From the NCBI RefSeq assembly GCF_026151205.1, contig NC_087078.1, forward strand, positions 13,377,118 through 13,437,117: 60,000 nucleotides of DNA. Reading direction: 5' to 3'. Each line of letters starts with the position of its first letter. Positions within the stretch are counted from its first letter, which is position 1. The translations under genes were made by a program, and so were the position numbers. The stretch comes from Bolinopsis microptera. Its lineage: Eukaryota; Ctenophora; Tentaculata; Lobata; Bolinopsidae. Below the pieces are notes generated by a model. It was not told the origin of the DNA. It saw nothing but the letters and a program-made list of their open reading frames with translations, and searched no databases. Below, piece after piece: positions 44,101 through 57,700 of this stretch.

Positions 44101-46002
44101 GAGGAGGAGGAAGAGGAGAAGGACTGAGGGGAGAAGGGGACTGAGGAGAAGGAAGAGAGAGGAGGACTGAGGGAGGAGGACCCGGAGGAGGAGGACACAG
44201 GAAACGGGCCCCAGGAGGGGAGGATGACTTGGGAGGAGTAGGAGGACTGATGAGGACTGATGAGGAGGGGAGAAGTAAGTGGATGAAGAGGATGAGGAGG
44301 ATGAGGAGGAGGACACTGGTGAGCAGAAGGAGGAGGACCCCGGAGGAGAAGGATCGGGGATAACTGAGGAGGAGGAGAAGGACTGAGGAGGAGAAGAGGG
44401 ATCCAGGAGGAGAACCAGGAGGAGGAGGAGGTGGACTGAGGAGGAGGACTAAGGAGTAAAGGAGGAATGATGAGGAGGATGAGGAGGAGGGTGATGGGGA
44501 AGGACTGTGAAGGACTGAGGAGGAGGAATGCGGACTGAGGGAGGAGGAACCAGGAAAAGGAGGAGGAGGACTGAAAGAGGAGTAGCTGAGAAGGCGAAGG
44601 AGGACTGATGAGGAGGAATGAGGATATGAGGAGGAGGGAGACAGGGTGAGGACAGAGAAAATGAGGAAGACTGAGAGGAGGCGGAAGAGGAGAAGGGACT
44701 GAGGAGGAGATGGCACTGAGGAGGATGACCGAGGATGCGTACTGAGGAGGAGGAGGAGGAGGACTGAGAAGGGAGGAGGGACTGAAGAGGGGAGGAGGAC
44801 TGAGGAGAGGAGGAGGAGGAGGAGGAGGAGGAGGAGTGACTAGGAGGAGGAGGGGGAGGGACACGCGCGCGCTAGGACTGAGGAGGAGGGACTGACGGAA
44901 CAAGGGCAATGCGGGGAGGACTGAGAAAGGAGGACTGAGCTGAGGAGGAGAACAGAGGACTGGGGTGTGTGAAAGAGGAGGGCGGATGTGAATCGGAGGA
45001 GGACCCAAGGGCGAGGCGGACCCAGGAGGCTCGCGCTCCTCAGGAGGGAGGAGGAGGATGACTGAGAGGATGAGGAGGAGGAGGGGAAGCATCTAAATAT
45101 TAATTCCATTTTAAGTTATTTTTTTTGTCAGGTTTTTGTCCGCTCTATTATTTTGTCGTTTTGATAATATAGGGTTCCGAACGGAAAAATCTCTCAAAAA
45201 AACGCGATAAAAAAACAGGATCCTCCCTGGAGGAGGAGGAGGTGAAGGATATCGCGACTGAGGAGGAGGATCTGAGGCGAATGAGAAGGAGGAGGACTGA
45301 GGAGTACTGACGAGGATCGCTGGAAGAGGATGGCTGAGGAGGTGGCTGAGGAGGATGACTGAGTGAGGATGACTGAGAGGGAGGAGGGGAGGACTGATAA
45401 GGAGGAGGGAGAAAGGGACCAGGAGGAGGACTCAGTGAGAAAGAGGAGGAGGGAGGATCAGAAGGCGGAATGAGAGGACTCAGATGGAGGAACTGAGAAG
45501 GTGGAGAACTGAAGAGAGGTCGGAGGAGGACTGAATAGGAGGAGGGGGGGGATGGGGGAGGATGAGGAGGAGGAGTACTGACGAACGAAATGAATGAGGA
45601 GGAGGACTGAGGCGAAGGACTGAGACTGAGGGGAAGAGGGAGAGGAGGGAAGAGGAGGAGGAGGACCCAGGAGGAGTAGGACTGAGGAAGATGATGAGGG
45701 ACTCTGCAGAGGAGAGGGACTGAGGAGGCTGAGGGGACTGAGGGAGGATGGCTGAGGGGGATGGTGAGGAGGAGGAGGAGGAGGAGGAGGGGAGGAGAGG
45801 AGTGAATAGGTGGAGGAGGAGGAGGAGGAGGAGGAGGAGGAGGGAGGAGGAGGAGGAGGAAGCATCTAAATGTTATTTCAATTTTGTTATTTTTTGTCCG
45901 TTTTTGTCCGTTTTTGTCCGTTTTTGTCCGCTTTATTTTTTGTCGTTTTGAAAATATAGCTGCCAAACGGACAAAAACGGACAAAAAAACCCCCCCCCTG
46001 AT

Positions 46003-46047
<45 letters not shown>

Positions 46048-48463
46048 TTGCTAAGCATAACTATAATGCTGAAAATAAACCTGGGGATGTTTCTTGAAGG
46101 TCGGTGGAGTAGGATGGACAACCACAATCTTAGCAATCTCCGCATCAGTCAGATAATCTTTCTCGTATTCGTCCGACTCCCAGGCTTTGTCAGCATGCTG
46201 AAGATGTTGGAACTGAACACATCATCTGTTTCGTCAAAGTGGAAGTCAAGCTCCTCAGGTTCTGCGCTCTTTTCTTCTACCGGACGAGCGTGAGGAGTCA
46301 GTTCTAACACGTGACCTCCTCTTCACCTCCTGCCACTGCTCACTCTGCTCCAAAGTTGGTTCAGACTGATCCTTGGCTCCTCCCTCTTCTTTCTTCTTAT
46401 CAGGGATCTCTCGCCTTGGGGGTGCCTCCAAACCAGTCGGGGGCAAGCCAGGTACCATTGCATCAATAGCATCCAATTTCTGAAATTACATTTTAGTAAT
46501 CATGGAGGAAATGGAATACGATGCAATAATTGAGAGAAAATGTGCAACTCAAATTTAACCAATTGACTCAACTTTTAGACGTTTAGGACAAAAGTAAAAT
46601 CCGTTGAATTTAAAGCGGGAGTTATTTCTAGTAAGCATTTTAGTTTATCTTACTAAGATTAATAAAAGTAAAATAAAAAGTAAAAGTAACTCACTGTCCT
46701 GAGAGTCGCCTCCTTCTTGCCTGAACTTTGCCTCGCTAGCCAGGTATTGGTCCCAGTCGTCTCTCTTCTGACAAACCCGTCCCGATACTCCGTGGTGGGG
46801 CTCTCAGCAATAGCCTGGGAAGTGAGATCATTGATATGAGATCATGCTATCTGTTGGGATATCCGTGCTACAATGTATTAACCTGATTAAGACTTGCTCG
46901 GAAGATTCAGGTCGAAGGCGGGAAGTTAATATTCGATAAGTGACGTATTTTTATTCTAGCGCTGGTTAAGTGAAGATTTTACCTCTGCTATAAGACCTAG
47001 GTCGGTAGTCATGTTTCTTATCCTGTAGAAGGAGGCTATGAGAGTAAGTGGTACCCAACCTTCTGGGTCCATCTGAGAACGCAGGAAGAAGTCCCCTTGT
47101 AAGTTAGAGGGGGAGAGTAAGTAGTACGCCCTGAAATTAAATGTAAATTAAATATACAATTAACAGTCCCAGACTTTGATCATTGTTCAATGACCGAAAA
47201 AATTGATGAAGTTTTTGTGATATGTCATTACATCATTATTGTTATAAGGTTCGCATTTCGCAACTTTAAAATCTTTTCAAATATTAACCATGGAGTTCTG
47301 TAGTAACTTACACTTGTTTTTTGACCATGTCTTTCACTGAGTCAGGCTCCACGGGGGACGAATGAAACAGTGGTTGTGAGTAAAAGTATGGACCACCGAA
47401 ATGAAGACCAGCAAACGCGGGCATGTAAGGAGGCATGGCAGTTGTCCCGTCAAACCCGGCTGGATTGAAGGGCATTGCTGGCATGTTGACAGGGTTAGGA
47501 ACGGTCGTGTTGTTGTTGTTCTGGGATCCAGATGGATCAACTGATGAGAATTTGGAGGTTAAGTCACCTACAGGGTACAGTATATAATAATACAGTATGT
47601 CATTGTAGAGATTTCTCGGTTATGCGATAATGTTCGCATAGATATTAAATATATTGAGAGCTTTTTGCGCTGTTTAAAACATTTATAGCAACTCATAATA
47701 TTAAGTCACTTTAAATGAACAAAGCTGTCTATAATCTTCGTCATTTATTGGGGGGGGGGGGGGGGGGGGCAACCATATTAAAGTAATATTAAAAATGTAG
47801 ATTTTTCCGGATTTTGACCCGGGGATATACTTTAATTTTCTTTAATATACCTACAATATTACTTTTAATATCCCTATCTCTTGGAGGACTACTTCAAAAA
47901 TTGTTGGCCCAAATAAGCTTGAAATGCAATTTCTTGTCTATTCCAAAAAGATCTAGAAAAAAAATATGAAAAACTGATGGAGTTATTTCAATTTTAATGA
48001 AGTCATTTTGGCTAGAATTCGAGCCGAGATATTATGAGCAATTTTCCCCAATTTTGTTTCGTGATGTCTTTTTACTTAGTATATTCAACAAACACTGAGG
48101 TTTATCTTCACATAGAGATAGTCTCATTAAAATTGACTGAAATTTTATCGAAATTTGGTCAAAAGCGAATTTTGGGCAAAGCGTATGACAATCCCCGTCG
48201 CCCCCTAACTATGGGCATACTTTTTAAGCTCCATAGTCAGCTATTTGACCAATCTGATGGAAATTCAATGTCCTAGTCCTTTAAAACGGCTTATCTTGCG
48301 AATCTGAGTGAAATAATATAGTTTCATCATGTAAATCTTAACGAAGAATTTAAATCTTTAATTGTAGGTATATTAAATTATCAATAAAATGTAGGATTTT
48401 TTCGATTTGACCCGGGGATATACTTTATTGGTTGCCCCCCCCACCCCCCCCCCCCCCCCCCCC

Positions 48464-48509
<46 letters not shown>

Positions 48510-48570
48510 ACCCCCCCCCCCCCCCCCCCCCACCCCCCTTACGTCACCCCCCCCCCCCCCCCCCCCCCCC

Positions 48571-48630
<60 letters not shown>

Positions 48631-48673
48631 CCCCACCACCCCACCCCACCCCCCCCCCCCCCCCCCCCCCCCC

Positions 48674-48745
<72 letters not shown>

Positions 48746-51700
48746 TTTTATTCAACAAAAGCAGCCCATATAATGTTTGCGTCGGAGCGGATCCTTTGAC
48801 GCCACCTTACCAAATATTAATGTATTTCAGATACTGTCAGTACTCTCCAATCTCGAATGACCGGGTTGCACGAATATCCATTTTTAAGCACCAATACCCC
48901 GTACGCGTCCAATCTCCACTAAAATACGTTAACTCGATACCCCCACCCCCCCCCTCCCCACGTACTCGTTATTCGAGATGAAGTAGAAGTGCCATAAGAT
49001 CTAATAATGTGCAGAAACACTGAGCACATGATGAGTCGTGTACATAAACTGGTTTATAATCTGGCACCTGTTCAACTGAGCAGTGAGAGTGTAAATTTGC
49101 CGAGCTGGTGATGCTTGTTAAGTTTGAATATAACGGACAAGTTCCATGATTACACAGGCAGTACATACGCTGAATAATCCGGTTTAATATGTATTAGGTA
49201 ATGAATAGGTTTAGAAAGAAGGCAGGGGATTTGAATCGTGTATATATTATTCACTAAGGCATTTCATAAGCTGACGTAGGGTCACCTGGGCAGATAAATG
49301 TGATATGAAATAAGTACGAGAGCTCAAAACTTTTATTTCGTTTAATTTTTGAACACAACATGGCAAGTTATGCACTAGTAAACGTCCAATGAACATAATC
49401 TCGTTCCGCTAATCTATCTACTATTTGATCGACAACTATGCCGAAAATGTGAAGTTGAGTAGCGGAACGTTTGTTTCTAACAGAAGATCAGCACATCAAA
49501 CTCACAGTGCACTTTGTGTTTGGACCGCATTTTCCCTATCATGTCTAAACAGATGGAAATTTAAGATAAACACAACTCACGGTGGAAATATTAGAACAAT
49601 AAAATTGAAAATGAAGTGTCAAATAGTCAAAACAAGGAGTGTTTATAATCAAAACAAGGGGACACCAAAACATGAAATAACTAACAAGTCAGATAATTCC
49701 CAAACTTACCGCTACTCCGGGCCCTGGATCGGTTACTGTTGTGTCCACCTCCCCTGCGACCACGTCGAGACGTTCGCTCCTCGGCTTCCAGATTAAAACG
49801 GGATGTGTTGGTTCGGTCGACAGGACGACCCATTCTCTGAGGAATACACTACATTCGAAAAACAGAAGAAGACAAGAAGATTCCTAACTAGAAGTTCTAG
49901 GAATTTAGAAATTCAATACAGGTAACAGGACTTGGAAAGAACTGATAACTTATCAGAAGGTCCAGTGCCGTATATTAATAACCACGTATCATTTTATAAA
50001 TTGTGGGCAAGGCCATAGTGTAGCCTCCATTTGAATCAAATAAAACAATTCAACTGTATTAGCCGTATTGCACAATCCGAGCCCCATCAACGAACCATAA
50101 CATCTTTAAAAGATCACGTGATTATTCTGTCCCAATCAGCTGACGAGACATTGCACAACTCAGGCCAGGTGTTCAGGAGAAACGCGCGCGCAGTAATCGC
50201 GCGCACGGACTCATAACACGTGTTTCTAAAAAGTCATCTACCTGGTAATGCGACGCTAGTTTCTCGTCTGTTGTCGTGGTTTTTATCTCAACTTGCAGCG
50301 GAACCCATTTCTCTGAAAGTACAAACGTTACTTCCTCCAAATAGTTTATCTTCCCCAAACAAACACGAGGTTTATAAGCTAAATTATGTTTATGAAATAA
50401 ACGTAAAGTGTTGACCGTCTCTCGGTTTATACCAATGCGCGCACCCTGCAGTGCGCTTCAGTAGACCTTACACCATTACTGTGACCGTGCCAATACTACT
50501 ACACATAATATCCGCATGTTGTCCTAAATGTTTCATTAATCCGAAGTACAAAATACTCATGTACTTCTTCGAGCATCCCACAAGTGAAAGGTGTAAACCA
50601 ACATTTAAAATAATTGTTATGAAATCGGGTGGTTAGTTGGTGAGTCATGGTTAGCTATTTCGACAAGATCTGACGACAGATTGTTGAAATTGGCATGTTT
50701 CCAAGACTATGTACAAGCGGTGTGGACTGTAACAATACGCTGTGTGCTTCTGATACGACAATTGTTAACATTATTGCTACTCAATAAGCAAATTTGTGGA
50801 AATAAAAGTAACACACAAAAGTAACACGAAATGTACATTTTCATGAAAATTTATGATGATTTTTTGAATAGACTCGGTGATAAGGATTTTATGAAGAAAG
50901 GAAGTAGATCCATCAAGAATCTATTCAGTAATTCTATTGAACGCATTGTCAAATGAGATTCAATAACAGCTAAGAGATAAAATGAATTACCTGAAAATGT
51001 GTAAAATAATTCTGTAAAGTAACTGAATTGGCCTGAAAGTTCTAGAATTTACTGCAAACTTCTAAAACTACATCATCAATGAACTTCCATCCAGATTGGA
51101 AACATAAGCGAGATTGCAAGTAGCCTAATATAACATATAACAGCGAGGCACTGTCCCGGCACTGTGTATAACTTGATATACAACTTCCAAGTACATTGCA
51201 GGACGACCATTAGTGAAATAACCGCAATAAAATACATATTGGAGAAATATACTTAAATTTCGTGGAGTTGGTAAAGTTTCACAATTTGACATTTTCAATA
51301 TAGGCAAACTTGTATAGAGTGCTCAGTATCACATCAGAAATTATTTTAACAAGATTCGAATACGTGTAATAGATTTTTAAGGTGAAAAGGACGTTAAACT
51401 TAGTAGTAAAGTTGAACGTAGCAACACTCAACAGTTGTCAAAACAATTGACGTGTTGTTTAATTCGTGCTTTTCACCAATATGTTAGAAATCTTGCGCCC
51501 AATACAAGCAGATATACGCAATCAAGTGCAAGTACCGCTCCAATGAAGTATCAGAAATTATTTCAAGATTTCCGAGGTGATAATAATATCGAATACCACG
51601 TACTCTTTACAATATCGGTAATTTTAATCTCCCACCAAGTACTGTTTTATTTCCTTCATTGAATTTTCTTGTTTGTTGCTGGCACGTACTCCTGAGCTCC

Positions 51701-54700
51701 ATTTTTAACATTCTTCCAAAGCTCGCCTTAATTGAGTAATTGAGACTGTAGATTTCATTTTAAGTGACCTTTCGCTGTTACCAAACTTAGCTCTAAAATG
51801 GAAATGAAATTCGGCGACTAGTTGATGCACCCTTTTAGAAGCAAGAGCCATTTTAGGTTGCCATTTTGGTCTACTTGCTGTGAGGTGTCTCAGCTACATA
51901 GGTGCCCCCCTCCTGGGCTCCTTCATAATTTTTGCACATCTGTTAATTATGCAAAGTCAACTCTTCTTAGTAGCAGTTAATAGAAATGAAGTGTTTACAA
52001 AAGCTTATAATTCAAGTATTAGATTAAAAGTCATTCGCCACATCAGATAGAGGGCTCAATTGTATAGCTGTTGTATAACTACTCACAATGATATAATTTA
52101 AAGACCATCAAGAACTATAATTAGTGTCACATACAGGCTACAGTACGATTACATTTGAGTAGTGTAGCTATTAGTAGTGTTAAACTATCCAGACCATATA
52201 ACAAGGCGAACTACTAATTCTATTTATAATACTAGATAGTACACATTTAGTAATGTAAAGTTACAGTGTGTCCAAGTTAGTCAATACTAAATAAATTACA
52301 TGTTGTGAACAATGATCAATTACGTAATTGAATTGTTATGAATATGTATCAATTCTAATATTAGCATTAAAGGTGTTGAACTGTCCTTAACAACATGGGA
52401 TAACAACAACGATCTTATTGGTAATAGATAGTTTGACTCTGAATGATGATGATGACGATGACGATGTTGCCAATAAATTTGTTGTCAGCTCATCATAAAC
52501 CTGACATCCATAATTTAACCGAGCCAACAAGAGATCAACAAAACGAACTTTAAATAAAAAACATCTATATAATTGACCGGCAGGAGATCAGATCACACAA
52601 ACACTTATTTATAACTCTGAAAACTTACTCTTCTTGCGAGGAGAATCATTAGCATTCAACACATCCTCGTCTCCCAGTTGTCTCTCTGGGATCCCAGTCA
52701 GCTCCAACTCCTCCTCCTCTTTGGGGGGAAGCGGGACCGGACCTGCAGCAGCTACCTGAAAATAAACAGTTCTTGAGCATTTGTTTAAGTGAAAATATCT
52801 GATGATTCCGTGTATCCGCATTTCGCGTGTATTGGGACAGAGGGAAAATGCTCTTATTAGGCAAGAAAATCGGTCAACGTTTCAATGTCACTACATCATA
52901 TACATATTTTTTAAGGGTACGTTAATTTAGTACTCGTGGCTTATTGTGTGGTATATCGTAGTGGGAGGATAAGACTCACTACACCAAAACTGCTTATCCC
53001 GGACCAAATTATAACGTGAGTTACGGGGACAGTTTAGTTCTGGCATTTGGCCCAATGTTACAATAAAATGTATAATGTAGTTGCTGGCCCTACTAAATTG
53101 GGTACAAATGCGAATTTAAGGTTAGGAGTTTCAATGTGTAGTCGACTAATTGTAGTGTAATTGATTTCCTTGATTAAATTTGCAATTTGACAATTCCCCA
53201 ATAAAAAACCTTTAAATTAACATTAAAAACTCGAACACTAGAATTGTATTGTCCTTTGCTTCGAGCTGATTAATTGGACACTATTCTAACTTCTTGGACC
53301 AAAGGCCGACATTAAATTTGTACATTATAATTTGATTAAGCCATGCTTCATTTCCATACGATACGTTTTAGGTTAGGTGAAGTTGTAACTTGATAGCTTA
53401 GCAGGCTATCAGCTATTGTGTCCACTAACTGAAGGACAAGAATATAAAAGACAAGAATATAATCTGTGTACGTGTATATTGTATAAATTATACACTTGAA
53501 GTTCAGGTTACCATGGTTACATGACAATGCGATAGTCGTTCAGTCTTCGTTAAAACAGTTAATCTAATGGAGGACATTTTGTTCATTATCTTTTGTTATC
53601 TTAGTCTGTCGTTTACACCACAACTTGTAAGCGTTCAATTGCCCAGTCAACCGTTATAATTGTTCTACACGTCCCTACACACCTCTATTATATGTCAGAA
53701 TTACATATGGATTATGGAGACAACATATTATTGACACTCAAGTTACTGTGATAACAACACAGCTATTCTCTTTTAGAATTACATCAGGATATAACATTTT
53801 GACAGGGTGACACCGCAGTAATTACTATCATATTCAGAATTACATCTGGATATAACATGAAACTCAGCTACTATAATATTATGACAGATAATAGACCGTA
53901 CGCTATGAATGATCCAGTGCAGTTTAGATTGTAATAATGCTGTGGTTAGAGTAAACGAACCGTATTACAATTTTAATACAACACAATTTATGTGATTTGT
54001 TTGACCAGCTTTCAGTTAATCAGTTTGTAGCAAGCTGTGTTATGAAATAGATAAGTTCAAACTTCAAAGGGTGTCTGCCGGACATGCCAGAAGAGCTTTT
54101 ATTGTTAGAAGAATATTTAATAACTTATAAGTATCTACTTTACCATAACAACAAGTATTTAGTACTTTAATAGACCGATATAAATGGACACGACTTTATT
54201 TGCAGTTCTGAACAAATTTTCGATGGTGATAAATGTCGAAATTTGGAGGGGAATCGTTACCATTGTCAACGTCGACGATGACACCCTCTCCGCAAAATGT
54301 TTTGGTAAGAGGGAGAAAATGGCAGACATTAACACACCTAAAACTTCAATCAGATATGTTCTGAGTAAGATTGAATAAATTTCTCTAAAACTTTGACTAC
54401 AGAATTAAAAATGCAAAATTTCACGTTGCAGACATATTCATCATTAGTATTACACCGATATACTCGAAAGATTTACGTCACAACAAAATATTAAATTTCC
54501 GGTTCATTAAATTTGCCGTCTAGCTTTCACTTGACACGTTGGAGTGTGAGGTGCGTCACGTGACACGTTGGATTTTTCAACCATTATTACTCCAGAGAAA
54601 TCCTCCTAATTCCCATTTTCCATCTCTTAAAACACTTCCCGAATAACAACGTAAGTGCAAGTGGTTAAATTACCACGGAAGTGGTTAAATAACCACTTAA

Positions 54701-57700
54701 ATGGTTAATGGTTATTTAACCACTTAAATGACCCACTTAACCAGGTACTTAGGACAAGCTGTTACTTTTTTCACAAAGGGGTAACTATTAGCCTACGTCA
54801 GACGTCCTGATTCCTACTAGGAGCCGCAACATTTTGCCATATCGGGGGTTAACGAACCATTTTGTAAAAAAGATTACTTAACTCTAGCTCTGATTGATGT
54901 TGAATGTTGATATGGACCACTTTGACAGTCTAATTTGGTTATCATGGATGTCAAGCGGAATTTTCCCTGGTTTGTAGATAGTTATAGTAGTTTTTAAATT
55001 TTTATCATTGAATTGAACTCGAGGAGATTTAAGTTACTCTTATCTTTATTACTCCGTACAATATATGACACCCGATTTTTATAAAAATCGGGTGTCATAT
55101 ATTGTACGGAGTAACTTAGATTAGAGTTACGGTACAAAACTTTCATTTCACTTTGGTTCCCATGGTAACAAGTAATATAGCTCGTTTTTCATCGCCTCGG
55201 CGGTGTTAGTAAGCGAATTCTCACAAGTCAAATTAGTATATAACCTTAAAAACACAACATCCGCACGTGAACAGTTACACACAATTCATTTTTTTAAAAC
55301 TGGGTAGCATTATACGTGAAGATGAAATAGAGATACACAGAGCCTAAATCTTCCAGTACAGGGTATCATGGTCATTCCCTCTAATGGAGTTTGTTCAAAA
55401 GTAAAGATGTTCGATCACAGTTTTTCTGATCTTCGGGAGTTCCGACCGTTTCATTATCGTTGGCCAAAAATAACATTCAAAGGCGTGCTAGCATTTTTTG
55501 AAGCATTTTAAATAAAAGTAATTATAAATCTCTAGAGCCCATTTACATTTTTAAAAGTCATTGCCGCCTATAATTGAATCCGTGTGTTTAGGCTCTTTTG
55601 TTCGATGGAATTCATTGATTAGTACTCTATACTGAGCCGACTTGAGGGTCTCCCTCGTGAAAATTAACCTGTAAATTGGAGATCTCCACAAGAAATCGAA
55701 GAGAACAAAAGAGCACAAGTACAAGTGTAACTACGTGTGGTTAACGAACCTTAGGAGAAGGGTGTGCTTTAGCGGTGACTGTAGGGGTGGTAGGAGGCTT
55801 AATTTCCTGAATAAAGTATAGTTTATAATTATATTACATTTTCTATGCTTAAATAATATTTTATTTAGAATAAATAGTCATACAAATATAAAAATATGTC
55901 GATTTCGTTTGACCATTGAAAGAGTAAATATGACACATATATTATGACTTATATGGGCAGGGAATTCGTAGGCTTCAACGTAAAGACCAATAAAAAAGCT
56001 AATTCTGCATGGCTCTCGCTAACGAATCATTAATTTGTAAATTGTACTAAATGTTTTGGACAGCGTATTGTTTCGTTAACAACTTTGGACGAGTTTAAGT
56101 ACTGTGTTTTGTAGTCATATCACTTTTCATATCAGAGAACAAAACACAGTTATATAATAAACAAAAAGTCACACATACGATGCGATGATACTCTTGAAAC
56201 AGTGTGAGATGTGAATGTGTTTGCCAATCAAGAGAGGAAAGTGATAATAAAGAAATGGAGGAACAAACCAATTCTTGGTACAAATCAGGGCTCGGTTTAT
56301 CGGGGTATGTCACAAAACGGGATTGTCATTGAAATTTTAAAAATTTACCTTTGGAAGAGCGGGCTGGTCCAAAGTTGGCCAGATCTCGTTGTCCAAACCA
56401 TCAGTCTGAAATATAAACATGATAAGATTGTTTTAAATCTTAAAACGTGGTGTAGAATACCCATGTTGACTTTATAGGTTACAAGTTATCAAGCAATATT
56501 TATAACCATGATATCTATTACATGGTTTTTTTGTGCTTGTGTTATTATAGTTAAGTTGAAAAACTTAATACATTATCTGGATCTACACTATTAAAGTGCT
56601 ACATCTAACAAACTTACGTCAGCTGGATTCACTTTCACAATCGTAGTGGGCGCTGAAAAACAAAGCAATTTTATTATCATGCGGATGGTATGTTACTAAT
56701 GGGAAAAGAAAGCCTCATCAAATTGGACAACAATGTATGTACTTTGCTATGAGTGGCAGGCAGCCAAGCCTTTTGAATAACTTCAACAATATAGATGACA
56801 GCTGCACATACTACTGCAGGCTACAACTAATGGTAAAGCTAACATTTTTTACAATTTACTTACAAACTGAACTACCCCTTACAAAATTAGCTTCAAATTA
56901 ACGCACGATATTAAGCATAATTTGATAACTTACTTCTCCATGGATTCCCGCCACCACCAGATGGGACGTAACCACCATTTTGTTTGGGAGGCTCGCTGAT
57001 TGTCACTGTTTTCCCTCCCCCAGATTTACTGCCCTGTGAAGTCTTTCCTCCGGGACTGCTGTTTGCTTTTGCTAGTCCTCCTTTGATTGGACCAGTAGGT
57101 TTTGCGGGAGCTGCTTTTTGAGGGGCCGTCTCATTTGCTACTCCATTTGAAACGGGCTTCTGTTGTTTGTTGACATCTCCGTTCTGTACCGGGTCCTAGT
57201 GAAACAGGAGTATAAGTTCAAGATAAAATTGTTAAAGATATTGAAATTGCATTAAATTCCATCAAAAGTTTATGTCACGGTGAGTGCATTCTGTAGAAAA
57301 AAGGACTAATCTATATTCCTTCCATAATTTTTATTCAAGACTTATGTACAAGCTAAGCTCAATCATGCGGTTCCGACCAAAGTAGATGGATAAGCACATG
57401 ATCGTATATATAATTAAGGGTACAAAGTTTAAGAAATCTCACCTGTGCGGCTGGTTTATCGTCTGCTGAAGGGGAAGGTGGGGGCACTAGTGGTTTAGCC
57501 CAGGCGTTTGGTTTCTCTTGTTTAGCTGAAAGGCACAATATTAATTCCAGTCAAATACTTCAACCCAAAACTAATGAATAGTTTTGGATATCACATCTTC
57601 ATTGGATTCAAATTTGGGAAATTGCAATACAAATTTCGAAACCAAAGATGATAGATTCGAGATTGTACAGTTTCTATCTATCCTCAATCACATCCATAAT

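Larger units (their letters stand above)
42318..46047. mobile_element. 3.7-kb insertion bounded by G-run and C-run, unclassified
   Basis: Begins with about 26 G and ends with 44 C, so the ends are homopolymer inverted repeats. The 8-mer TTGCTAAG flanks both sides (42310-42317 and 46048-46055), like a target duplication. Next to the G-run, and again next to the C-run, lies a module of TTTTTGTCCG repeats followed by GAAAATATAGNGCCAAACGG; a third decayed module is at 45110-45195. All three have the same orientation. Between them are two polypurine blocks. No transposase or other protein-like frame is present. It lies entirely in LARP1 intron 13. Confidence 0.6.

Noticed and set aside
42909-45984. 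Long Ser/Pro/Leu-rich and Glu/Arg-rich open frames
   Set aside because: They lie in GAGGA polypurine repeats, where stop codons are scarce in several frames on both strands. They have no protein-like composition, and exons 13 and 14 of LARP1 flank the block.
48381-48799. Poly-Gly and poly-Pro frames
   Set aside because: Direct translation of a C-tract.
54655-54740. AAGTGGTTAAAT inverted cluster as a transposon
   Set aside because: Short, overlapping and imperfect units without clear borders or flanking duplication; recorded only as local symmetry.
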